This document shows positions 45,777 through 54,308 of a stretch of 64,000 bases of DNA, one piece after another (position 1 is the first letter of the stretch; every line of letters begins with the position of its first letter). Location: assembly GCA_018241425.1 (NCBI GenBank), contig JAFEDU010000001.1:310001-374000 (forward strand), in the 5' to 3' direction. Source of the DNA: Pseudomonadota bacterium (GTDB lineage: Bacteria; Pseudomonadota; Gammaproteobacteria; Steroidobacterales; Steroidobacteraceae). Under the pieces are notes generated by a model. It was not told the DNA's origin and searched no databases. It saw only the letters and a list, made by a program, of their open reading frames with translations. Position numbers and translations under genes: made by a program.

Positions 45777-46370
45777 ATGAAATACCAAGACGTCAGCGGA
45801 CGACTCGCCGACTACCGCCGCGAGATCGCCGCCATCCGCGAGCGCATGCGAGAGACCCTCGCCGCCGTGGAGCCCGAGCCGGTGCGCGACTACGAGTTCA
45901 CCACCCCGACGGGAACCGTCACCCTGTCGGGCCTCTTCGGCAACCACGAGGACCTGATCCTGGTCCACAACATGGGCGTGTCCTGCCCGTACTGCACGAT
46001 GTGGGCCGACGGCTACAGCGGCGTGCACCAGCACGTCGTGGCACGGGCCGCGTTCGCGGTGTCGAGCCCCGACCGCCCCGCGGTCCAGGAGCGCTTCGCG
46101 GCCAGCCGCGGATGGAAGTTCCCGATGGTCAGCCACGCCGGCACGAGCTTCGCCGCCGACATGGGCTTCGTCTCGGACAAGGGCGGCTGGATGCCGGGCG
46201 TGTCGGTCTTCCGCCGGCAGGGCGATGCCATCGTGCGGGTCTCCGACACGACCTTCAGTCCCGGGGATGACTTCTGTCCCGTCTGGCACTTCTTCGACCT
46301 GGTGCCCGGGGGCGTGGGCGAATCGCGCCGGACCATCCAGAAGCCTGCCTGCTGCAGCAAGTCCGCCTGA
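45777..46370 (+). CDS. DUF899 thioredoxin-like protein 2
   Basis: A 197-residue shorter paralogue: LADYRREIAAIRERMRETLA, YEFTTPTGTVTLSGLFG, LVHNMGVSCPYCTMWADG with a CPYC redox pair, and WKFPMVSHAGTSFAADMGF. The C-terminus is cysteine-rich (KPACCSKSA), which could bind a metal. The ATG at 45777 lies 20 bases after the stop of the first DUF899 gene. The duplication with different active-site cysteines (CRGC and CPYC) suggests distinct redox roles. Confidence 0.82.
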   Translation: MKYQDVSGRLADYRREIAAIRERMRETLAAVEPEPVRDYEFTTPTGTVTLSGLFGNHEDLILVHNMGVSCPYCTMWADGYSGVHQHVVARAAFAVSSPDRPAVQERFAASRGWKFPMVSHAGTSFAADMGFVSDKGGWMPGVSVFRRQGDAIVRVSDTTFSPGDDFCPVWHFFDLVPGGVGESRRTIQKPACCSKSA

Positions 46371-46377
46371 GGCGCCC

Positions 46378-46569
46378 ATGTGCCCGGCCTGCATCGGTAC
46401 CGCGGTCCTCCTCGCCACCGGCGTGGGCTCGGGCGGCGGGATCGCCGCCCTCCTCGGGGGCTATGCCGCGAAGCGCCGCCGCCCGCCGGGCGCATCAGGC
46501 ATGGAGCACCCGCGCGTGACACCGCCGTTACCGCACCCGCCGGTACCGCGAGGCACCCATCCCGGCTGA
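46378..46569 (+). CDS. Small MCPxC membrane protein
   Basis: A 63-residue protein starting MCPACIGTAVLLATGVGSGG, with one hydrophobic helix (residues ~5-30), basic residues after it (AAKRRRPPG) and a Pro-rich tail. The CPAC pair at the extreme N-terminus is a metal- or redox-type motif. Small proteins of this shape are often encoded beside DUF899 genes. It starts eight bases after the previous gene. Confidence 0.6.
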   Translation: MCPACIGTAVLLATGVGSGGGIAALLGGYAAKRRRPPGASGMEHPRVTPPLPHPPVPRGTHPG

Positions 46570-46658
46570 ACTCACACCACGGGACGGCCGGACCCCTTGC
46601 CGATCCGCTCCGATCACGGTGAACTACGGGCCGCCGTCATCACGCCACGGAGCGCACC

Positions 46659-47705
46659 ATGCCGACGAACGTCCCGTCCCGCCCCCCGACTTCCGCCCCT
46701 TCGCGCAACGCCGTGACCGGCATGCTCCTCGCCGCAGGCGTCTTGTGGCTCACCACGGCGGCGGCGGACCCGGCCCCGGTCGACGCGGCGGCGATCCCGC
46801 AGGAAGCCGTGGCCGCCCTCAACAAGATCTCCGGCGGCCCGCACGCCGGACTGCGTGCCAACCACGCCAAGGGCGTGATGGTCACGGGCCACTTTGAGGC
46901 CGCCGCCAGTGCCTCCTCCGTGAGCAAGGCGGTGCACTTCGGCGCCGGTACGCCGATCCCTGTGCTGGTCCGGTTCTCCGACCCGACCGGTATCCCGAAC
47001 CTGCCCGATGCGGACCCGAACGCAAGCCCCCATGGCATGGCCATCCGCTTCACCCTGCCGAGCCATGCGACGACCGACATCGTGGCGATCTCGGCGAGTT
47101 CCTTCCCGGTGGGCAAGCCCGAGGAGTTCGTGCAGCTGCTGCGGGCCATCGGCGACAGCGGCCCCGGCGCGAAGGCACCCACCGCCGTGGATGCATTCAT
47201 GGCGGCCCACCCCGCCGCCGCCGCCTGGGCGCACACGCCGCGGCCCGCGCCCGAGAGCTTCGCGACCCTGGCCTTCTACGGCGTCAACGCCTTCAAGTTC
47301 ACCAACGCGGCCGGGCTCACGCGCTACGGGCGCTACCAGATCATCCCGCTTGCCGGGGAACACGCGCTCGCGGAGGCGGCCGCCAAGGGGGCGGCGCCGA
47401 ACTACCTCATGGACGAGATCCGCACCCGGGTCGGGACGCACCCGGTGAAATACCGGCTGCAGGTCCAGCTCGCCGAAGCCGGGGATGCGGTCAACGACGG
47501 GAGTGTCGCGTGGCCTGCGGCGCGCAAGGTCATCGAGCTCGGCACGATCACGCTCGATGGCACCGTGCAGGACCAGGTGGCCGAGCAGAAGAGAATCCTC
47601 TACAACCCGCTGTCCCTCACCGATGGCATCGCCCCGAGCGAGGACCCGATATTGCTCGTGCGGCCGGCCGCCTACGCGGTGAGCTACCTGCAGCGCGCCA
47701 ACTGA
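46659..47705 (+). CDS. Catalase-related (SrpA-like) peroxidase
   Basis: A 348-residue exported catalase-core protein. The signal-like N-terminus (AVTGMLLAAGVLWLTTAAA) is followed by GLRANHAKGVMVTGHFEAA, bearing the distal His. VLVRFSDPTGIPNLPDADPNASPHGMAIRF (pieces) and the proximal haem region LVRPAAYAVSYLQR at the C-terminus are also present. At this length it is the short SrpA-type haem peroxidase rather than a full catalase. It fits with the DUF899 genes upstream as a peroxide-defence group. Confidence 0.87.
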   Translation: MPTNVPSRPPTSAPSRNAVTGMLLAAGVLWLTTAAADPAPVDAAAIPQEAVAALNKISGGPHAGLRANHAKGVMVTGHFEAAASASSVSKAVHFGAGTPIPVLVRFSDPTGIPNLPDADPNASPHGMAIRFTLPSHATTDIVAISASSFPVGKPEEFVQLLRAIGDSGPGAKAPTAVDAFMAAHPAAAAWAHTPRPAPESFATLAFYGVNAFKFTNAAGLTRYGRYQIIPLAGEHALAEAAAKGAAPNYLMDEIRTRVGTHPVKYRLQVQLAEAGDAVNDGSVAWPAARKVIELGTITLDGTVQDQVAEQKRILYNPLSLTDGIAPSEDPILLVRPAAYAVSYLQRAN

Positions 47706-47735
47706 ATCGGGACGCGACTTGGAAGCACCCGGCGG

Positions 47736-50700
47736 CTAGAAGCGCTCCGAGAACCCGAACATGAGCACCCGCGGCCGCAGCGGGATTACGGCCTTGATGA
47801 ACTGGGCGGACGACACGCCCGCGGGCCCGTAGACGTCGGTCAGGTTGCTGCCGTTCAGCTGGACCGACCAGCGGTCCGCCGCAAGGCCCACCCCGCCGTT
47901 GTAGGTGGTATAGCCGGAGATCGTGTACTTGAGCACCCCGGCTGTCGGCGGATTCTCCCCGGGTCCATCCCCGTCGGGGTAGTTCTCCGGTGCGTTGCGC
48001 ATGGCGGCGATGTGGCTTGCGGACACGTAGGCGAAGGGACGCAGGCTGCCGGTCGGCCGCTCCCAGCGCAGACGCGTGCTGAACTGAACGGGCGGCGCGA
48101 AGGGCAGCGAACTGCCCTCCGGCCCCCAGGGATTGGTGTAGGGAAGCCCGTGGATCACGGTGATGCACTGGCCGGCCGGGGTCGGGTTGTTCGGCGTGGC
48201 GGCGGTCCTGCCCACCGATTTCATGCAGGGCGCGTTCACCTGGGCGGAGCGATTCCAGGTGCCGCTGCCCTCGAACGTCCAGGCCGGGCTCAGGCGCGCC
48301 CGCACCTGCAGTTCCACGCCGGTCGTCCGGTAGCTCGGGCCGTTAGCCACGAAGCTCAGCGTGCTGAGGTTGGTGAAGTCCGCGAGCGGCCACTGCACGT
48401 TGCTCCAGCGCATGAGGTAGGCGGACGCATCCACCGACAGCCGGTGTTCGAAGAACTCGCTCTTGAGGCCGACCTCGTTGTTGATCAGGCGGTCGGACTG
48501 GTAGATGGGCGAAATCGCGTACTGACTCGAGTCCTTCTGGTAAAGGCTGCCACCCGGCAGGCAACGCGGATCGGTCGACGCCGCGCCGCAGTACGACGCC
48601 GCGCCCAGGAGCACGGGGGGCTGACCAGGGTATGACAACGAGCGGTTGAAGCTCGCCGGCCGGAATCCCTGCGAGTAGGTGTAGTAGGCGTTCACGTCGG
48701 GCGCCACGTGCCAGTTCAGGCTGCCGCGCGTCACCGTGCCGCTCTCGCTGCCGGAGAGCGTGATCGGAATGGCGCAGCCGGTCCCGCACGAGCCGTCCGG
48801 GTGGTTGAGGATCAGGGGGTTCAAGGTGTCGGAGTAGAAGAGCGACCCGTCCTCGAACTTGTCGTAGCGGTAGTGGCGCAGCCCGGCCGTCACAGTGAGC
48901 ACCTTCGGAACGAGGTCGAAGTCCACCGAGCCGAAGAAGGCGAGCTGCCGGTAGCCGCGCTGCGTGTCGGTGCCGAAGGCTGCGTCCGGGTGCGTGCCAG
49001 GCTCTGCCGCATAGAGCCCCGCAAAGGGACCGACCGCCGAAAGGCACGGGGGACCGCCCCCGAGTGCGGCCGTCAGCGTGGCGGACCCCGCCGCACCGCA
49101 CTGAGGTATGGACAGGTAGTGCCAGTCCATCTGGTCGGAGATGACGAAGCTCTCCCAGAACGCACCGGCGATGCCGCGCAACCGCCGCTCCCGGTCGGTG
49201 CTCAGGCGCAGCTCGTGACTCTGGTGCGTGTTGCGCGTGGTGTCGTGCCAGAAGGCGACCGGGGGATAGCACCGCAGCGGCGTTCCGGAAAGTCCCGCGG
49301 GCGGCGGTGCAGGGAAATTCCCGGAGTTGAAAAATCCGGCACCGGTGCCGATGCAGGCGTAGTAGCGCCCGAACTGGCTGCGCATGTAACCCGAGTAGTC
49401 CTGCTGTCCCTCGATGTTGCGCACCAGGTAACTGCCCGTGTAGACGAGGTCCAGGTCCTTCACGTGCCCCTCGAGCGTCAACGCGGTGCTCTCGTAGCGA
49501 TCGTGCGTGTATGCCGGCTCGAAGGCGGTGATCTCGTAGGGTGCGAGCGCGCGGCCGTCCGAGCTCACGGGGTAGGCGTAGAAGTACCCATCCGCCGTCA
49601 TCCCCTGGTAGTTCTGCTGCACGAGCAGCTTCCACTGATCTGCCACCTGCCACAGCAGCGACAGCCGGGCCCCCTGGAACTGCACGGGGTTGGTGTCCGT
49701 GCCGACCAGAGCCACGTTGCTGGCGGTCACGCCAGTCGAGGCCTCGATGCTCCCGGGCACGAAGCTGCTGGTGCCCGGCACGTTGTTGATGTAGCCCCCC
49801 TGCTGCTCCGAGAAGACCACTGCACGAGCCGCCAGCGTCCCGGCCACGAGCGGTACGTTGAAGGTGGCCGTGAGCATGCTGTTCGGGTCGCCACCGGAGG
49901 TCGTGCCCCACCCCGCCGTGGCCTCGCCCGAGAAGTTGTCCAGCTGCGGCCGGTTGGTGATGTAGCGGATGGCCCCGGCCTGCGCACCACCGCCGAACAG
50001 GGTGCCCTGCGGCCCCTCCAGGATTTCGACACGCGCCAGGTCCACCATGTACACATCGTTGTTGCGGGCCGGGAACTGCATCGGCTGGTCGTCCAGCGTC
50101 AGGGCCACGTTGGGAAACGGGGCGATCGTCGACTGCGCCTGGTTCCCGGTGCCGACGAAGCCCAGTCCGCGGATGAAGATGTTGCCGGTGCCCGGCCCGT
50201 TGCCGCTGAAGGTGACGTTCGGCGTGTAGTGCAGGAGGCCGTCGAAGGTGCTGACACCCAGCTGCTGCAGCTGCTCGCCGCTCAGGGTGAGCACCGTGAG
50301 GGGGACTTCCTGGATGCTCTCCTCGCGGCGCGTCGCGGTCACCACCACCTCGCGCGGGGCCTCAGGATTCTCCGGCCCGTTGCCCGGCGCTGCCACCTCT
50401 GCCCTCACGATGCGCACGCTGTGACCGGTGAGGTGCTGGGTCACGAGTCCCGTGCCCTCGAGCAGGCGGAGCAGGGCCGCCTCGGGCTCCAGGCCCGCGG
50501 GTACGGCATGGGAGCGCCGGTGCTGGACGACGCCGGAGACGTAAACCAGCTGCAGGCCGGTCTGCTCAGCAAGTTCGGTGAGTGCGCGGTCCAGCGGCTG
50601 CGCGGGAATGGCCGCCGCGAGCGGGCGCACGCCGGGCGGATCTGCCGCGGGCGCCGGCATCGGCGCGGCTAGGGCCAGCGGCGCGCACGCGGACAGCGCG

Positions 50701-50753
50701 CGCAGTACCCCAAGGCGCACGCGCGTGCGAGATAAAGACGTAGCACGAGTCAC
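47736..50753 (-). CDS. TonB-dependent receptor with N-terminal STN domain
   Basis: A ~1005-residue outer-membrane receptor. After a signal peptide (ALSACAPLALAAPMPAPAA) a secretin/TonB short N-terminal (STN) domain is visible (IPAQPLDRALTELAEQTGLQLVYVSG). The TonB box/plug follows (REVVVTATRREESIQEVPLTVL, VEILEGPQGTLFGGGAQAGAIRYIT), then a beta-barrel ending in a C-terminal aromatic (MFGFSERF). STN receptors often signal to FecR/ECF-sigma pairs, but none is adjacent. GTG at 50753 was preferred; the frame is open to 50855. Confidence 0.9.
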   Translation of the reverse strand: MTRATSLSRTRVRLGVLRALSACAPLALAAPMPAPAADPPGVRPLAAAIPAQPLDRALTELAEQTGLQLVYVSGVVQHRRSHAVPAGLEPEAALLRLLEGTGLVTQHLTGHSVRIVRAEVAAPGNGPENPEAPREVVVTATRREESIQEVPLTVLTLSGEQLQQLGVSTFDGLLHYTPNVTFSGNGPGTGNIFIRGLGFVGTGNQAQSTIAPFPNVALTLDDQPMQFPARNNDVYMVDLARVEILEGPQGTLFGGGAQAGAIRYITNRPQLDNFSGEATAGWGTTSGGDPNSMLTATFNVPLVAGTLAARAVVFSEQQGGYINNVPGTSSFVPGSIEASTGVTASNVALVGTDTNPVQFQGARLSLLWQVADQWKLLVQQNYQGMTADGYFYAYPVSSDGRALAPYEITAFEPAYTHDRYESTALTLEGHVKDLDLVYTGSYLVRNIEGQQDYSGYMRSQFGRYYACIGTGAGFFNSGNFPAPPPAGLSGTPLRCYPPVAFWHDTTRNTHQSHELRLSTDRERRLRGIAGAFWESFVISDQMDWHYLSIPQCGAAGSATLTAALGGGPPCLSAVGPFAGLYAAEPGTHPDAAFGTDTQRGYRQLAFFGSVDFDLVPKVLTVTAGLRHYRYDKFEDGSLFYSDTLNPLILNHPDGSCGTGCAIPITLSGSESGTVTRGSLNWHVAPDVNAYYTYSQGFRPASFNRSLSYPGQPPVLLGAASYCGAASTDPRCLPGGSLYQKDSSQYAISPIYQSDRLINNEVGLKSEFFEHRLSVDASAYLMRWSNVQWPLADFTNLSTLSFVANGPSYRTTGVELQVRARLSPAWTFEGSGTWNRSAQVNAPCMKSVGRTAATPNNPTPAGQCITVIHGLPYTNPWGPEGSSLPFAPPVQFSTRLRWERPTGSLRPFAYVSASHIAAMRNAPENYPDGDGPGENPPTAGVLKYTISGYTTYNGGVGLAADRWSVQLNGSNLTDVYGPAGVSSAQFIKAVIPLRPRVLMFGFSERF

Positions 50754-51588
50754 CGGTTGCGGCTGCTTATTATCGGCCCCAGGCGAGGAGTCTACTGCGC
50801 GCCGCGCGCCGCGACCTTCGGGGTTGGGCAGGCGTGGACCTGGCGTAGGCGGCAAGCTGCCTCGGGACGGTAGTCCCGGTCAGCGGACGGCCGGGGCTAC
50901 GTCCTTGGGTCGGCTTATCCCTTGGGCGCCAGCGGGAATGGGCCCGCATACGCCGGTGCCGCGGTCGGACCACATAGCCCTTATTGGAGCGCGAGCAATC
51001 CGGAGCGGCATACGAGATCCGTACCCCGACCTTGGCAAGGTCTAAAAGCCAGGTCAAATCAATGATATAAAATGTTAACTGCCAGCGCAGAACACGGGAA
51101 TCAATAGGTTTGCGTCCCGCGCGTGCCACGTGCATGCCGGGCACCGTATGAGAGCCCCGGGCTGGGTGGTGAGTCAATCACGACATCACGCGCAAACCGG
51201 AAAGGGAAGCCGCTCCCTCCAGGGCAGCCCCCCGACGAGCCCGTGCGTCCGGAACTGAAGCACCTCACGGAGTGCTTGTTCCGCCAGCAGCTGCGTCAGC
51301 CACCCGTGCTCGCCGTCGGACCCTCAAGGCGGTCGTCACCCGACCTCAATCCCGCCGCACGCACTTCTGAAGCGACAATATCCGGCCTCCGCGAATCCGT
51401 CCTTCCGGCACAGCGCCTTGACCGGGCACGCCTCGCTCGTCCTCCGTTCGGAAGGCCGCGCACCGCTCCACGACCCATCACCTCAGGAGACCCGCAATAC
51501 GTTGAGCGAGGCGGGCTGCCGCGCCCGCTCCAGCCGTGCCGCACGGCTCGCCGGCTACCCGCAGGCTGACCCGGTGTGCGACTCCACC
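50754..51588. other. 835-base region without a clear gene
   Basis: No frame here has convincing coding character. The left part should hold the promoter of the STN receptor. An AT-rich block (ATCAATGATATAAAATGTTAAC at 51059-51080 approximately, read in pieces) is conspicuous in this GC-rich region, and a tRNA-like remnant lies directly beside it. Confidence 0.45.
51002..51042 (-). pseudogene. Possible tRNA-Gly(GCC)-like 3' remnant
   Basis: On the minus strand GACCTTGCCAAGGTC forms an anticodon stem-loop with a GCC anticodon. It is followed by GGGGTACGGATCTCGTA and GCCGCTCC, reminiscent of a shortened T-arm and acceptor 3' strand. The 5' half (D-arm) is not recognisable. It could be a relic att site of a lost element; the match may be chance. 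Confidence 0.35.
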
Positions 51589-53928
51589 CTAGAATGTGTA
51601 ACTCGCCTCGAGCGCCACCACCCTCAGCCGCTCGATCTCGGCCAGTTCGTCGTTGGTGAAGCCGCGGGTGGCGCCGAACGAGGCAATCGCCTGATTTGTC
51701 AGGTTGCGGCCAAGCAGCGAGAACCGCCAGTGCTGACCGACGATCGCGAGGGATGCATCCAGGCGCGTATACGCGTCCTGCCTGAGGTACGGGTTATCCG
51801 TCTGCTCGAGCTGGTAGCTCGCCGAGTGGTTCACATCCAGCGTGGCCTGACCGCTCCAGCTGGCTGCGAGGGGCTCAGTGAGCACCCCACCGATTCCGAA
51901 CGTCGTCTCCGGGGCGCGGGGAAGCGGCTTCCCTGACATGTTCTGCGTATTGGTCGAAGGATCGCACCCCTCCGCAGCCGTCTGCAGGGTGTAACAGGAG
52001 GTGTTGTAGTCCTCGAACGTCGCCTTGTTGTAGGTGGCCGTTCCGTGGAGGGAGAGCTCCTTGCTTGCCTGCCAGCGGGCGCCGAACTCCGCACCCCTGG
52101 TCTTGGCTTCACCCGCATTACCAACAATGAAAGAGGCGGTCGCCGGAACGTAGAGGTTCACCTGCAGGTTGGTGTACTTGTAGTCGTAGCCGATGAGGTC
52201 CAGGCTCAGCCGCCGGTCAAACAGCTGCTTCTTGATGCCCACCTCGAAGCCCTTGACCTTCTCGCTGTCGAACAGGAAGTCCTTCAGGGTGAGGCCGGCC
52301 TGGGGCGTCGCGCCGAGCGAAAACCCTCCCGGCAGATAGCCCGTCCGGTACGAGGCGAACACATTGAGGGTCTCGTCGGGCTTCCACTCCAGCGTTGCCT
52401 GCGGGGAGACATTGGTGTCGTGGAAGCTGTTGCTGTAGTTGGTCCCCTCCGGCAGCCAGAAAGGGAATCCGAAGACGTTCACGAAGTTCTCGTTGACGAA
52501 AGTCACCAGGTAGTCGGAGTCCTTGCGGATGTCGGTGAACCGGGCGCCACCGGAGAGCGACCACTGCGGCGTGATCTGCCACATCAGCTCGCCGAATGCG
52601 GAGAAGGTCTTGGCCGTCTGAGTGGAATCGTGCGCCTGGCTGCTGGCGTTGCCGTTGCGGGGATCCGGGAGGAGCAGCAGGATCGCCGAGCTGTTCGGTG
52701 CCTTGTAGTACGAGTTCTCGTAATCGGCGCCGACCAGCAGGTTCAGCGGCCCGTGGAAGTTGCTCAGCGCGCGCAGCTCCTCTGACCAGGCCGTGTTTCT
52801 CTCGGCTTCGGCAGCGGTGATCGCGCCCTGGCTGGCGACGTAGCCGGTCTCCTCGTCCAGGCTGTACTTGTTCGAGCCGGTCACGGAGGTGATGTCCCAC
52901 GCGCCCACCCTCCAGTCGACCTTCAACGAGCTGAGGTAGGCGTCCATGTTGGTACCCGGCTTCGGCCCGTAGCCCAGTATCGCCGGGGCTGGGTAAACCG
53001 TGATCTTGTTGCCGAGCTGGCAGGTACTTACCGGTGCGTAGGGTGCCCCATACACCGGCTGCAGGTCTCCCATGATCCCCGTGATGGTAGTGCCAGCTAC
53101 CGAGGGTCCGCGGCAGTTGAACAGCTCCGCGCGATCCGCAGGACCGTCATTGAGCATGTGCTCATACTGGAACTTCCACAGGGCCGTCAGGTTCTCCGCC
53201 GGCTTCCAGTCCAGCGTCAGGCGCGCGTCGTACTGCTGCTCCGCGGCGAAGTGATCCGTGCCGATGACCGGGGCGATGTTCTTCAGCCAGCCCTCGGAAT
53301 CGGAAGCCCGGACCGCGAGGCGCACGCCGAGGGTATCGGTCACCGGACCAGAAACGTAGGCCTCGCCGTACTTGTCGAGAGCCTCGAATTCGTAGCCAAC
53401 CTTGCCCTGGGCCTCGAATTGTTGCGTTGGGCTCGCCGTCGTCATGACCAGGGCTCCGGCCACGGTGCTCTTGCCGAAGTACAGCGCCTGCGGGCCCTTC
53501 AGGACCTCCACCTGCGCAAGGTCGAAGAATCCCATCTGCGTCCAGCGGCTGCGGTCGTAGAACACTCCGTCGATGATGATGCCGACGGACTGATCGAAGC
53601 CGGCATTCGTCGAGTCCGAACTGACGCCGCGGATGGACAGCGTGGGCGAAACCGCGTTCTTGCTGATGAGGACGCCGCCACCTGCGAGGTTGGCCATGTC
53701 CTCCATCTGCAGGATGCCGTAGGTATCCAGCTGCTTGCCACTGAGGGCAGTAATTGCCACTGGCGCATCCTGCAGTGTCTCGTCCCGCTTTCTGGCGGTA
53801 ACGACGATCTCCTGCAGTTCTGAGCTGGAATCCGCGGCCAGCACGCGCTCCTGTGAACCCAGGGCAACCGGCCCCAGCATGACAACCGCAGTTGTCCTCC
53901 AGCCGGAAGTACGACGATGTTTCGACAT
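51589..53928 (-). CDS. TonB-dependent receptor
   Basis: A 779-residue outer-membrane receptor with a signal peptide (WRTTAVVMLGPVALGSQERVLA). The TonB-box/plug start is LQEIVVTARKRDETLQDAPVAITALSG (in pieces), with plug motifs SPTLSIRGVSSDS and VEVLKGPQALYFGKSTVAGALV. The 22-strand barrel ends VVALEASYTF. This subclass is common in bacteria degrading hydrophobic or plant-derived compounds; the ligand is unknown. ATG at 53928 has AGGGGGAG seven bases upstream. It is divergent from the Baeyer-Villiger monooxygenase, so uptake and catabolism may be co-regulated. Confidence 0.92.
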   Translation of the reverse strand: MSKHRRTSGWRTTAVVMLGPVALGSQERVLAADSSSELQEIVVTARKRDETLQDAPVAITALSGKQLDTYGILQMEDMANLAGGGVLISKNAVSPTLSIRGVSSDSTNAGFDQSVGIIIDGVFYDRSRWTQMGFFDLAQVEVLKGPQALYFGKSTVAGALVMTTASPTQQFEAQGKVGYEFEALDKYGEAYVSGPVTDTLGVRLAVRASDSEGWLKNIAPVIGTDHFAAEQQYDARLTLDWKPAENLTALWKFQYEHMLNDGPADRAELFNCRGPSVAGTTITGIMGDLQPVYGAPYAPVSTCQLGNKITVYPAPAILGYGPKPGTNMDAYLSSLKVDWRVGAWDITSVTGSNKYSLDEETGYVASQGAITAAEAERNTAWSEELRALSNFHGPLNLLVGADYENSYYKAPNSSAILLLLPDPRNGNASSQAHDSTQTAKTFSAFGELMWQITPQWSLSGGARFTDIRKDSDYLVTFVNENFVNVFGFPFWLPEGTNYSNSFHDTNVSPQATLEWKPDETLNVFASYRTGYLPGGFSLGATPQAGLTLKDFLFDSEKVKGFEVGIKKQLFDRRLSLDLIGYDYKYTNLQVNLYVPATASFIVGNAGEAKTRGAEFGARWQASKELSLHGTATYNKATFEDYNTSCYTLQTAAEGCDPSTNTQNMSGKPLPRAPETTFGIGGVLTEPLAASWSGQATLDVNHSASYQLEQTDNPYLRQDAYTRLDASLAIVGQHWRFSLLGRNLTNQAIASFGATRGFTNDELAEIERLRVVALEASYTF

Positions 53929-54071
53929 TATGGCTCCCCCTGAAATCGACGCATTCAACCGTCTGCGGTGCGACCGTTGCGCCCCGTCTCACCTGTCCGC
54001 GGGCAGCGACGCTACCCACCCGGACTGGGACCACGGTACCCCCGCAGCTTCGCATCCATAAATTAGCACGC

Positions 54072-54086
54072 GTTCCACTTTGTAAC
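54072..54086. promoter_or_regulatory. Imperfect palindrome in receptor/monooxygenase divergent region
   Basis: GTTCCACTTTGTAAC reads as GTT-N-CA-N3-TG-N-AAC, a 15-bp palindrome about 145 bases from the receptor start. A related block with the same words (TTGGAACGTGTTACAAC at 54195-54211) lies nearer the monooxygenase. They are candidate operators for the TetR-family gene at 56.8 kb. The rest of the 380-base spacer shows nothing else. Confidence 0.4.
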
Positions 54087-54308
54087 AAGCACCTGCAAAT
54101 GCGGTTTCGTAGACTGCGGCGCATCTGCGGCGTGTAGGCTTCCCAGCGTGATGATCCTGCCCACAGTGCCTGCAGCCGGCCTATTCCGGCCGCCTTGGAA
54201 CGTGTTACAACTGCATCCATCCGCCGCGCACGAGTGCTCGAACCCATTCCACGGAGCACGCGATGCGACTCCGGCCCGTCACTGAAGGAAGCGATCGAGT
54301 TCTCACCC

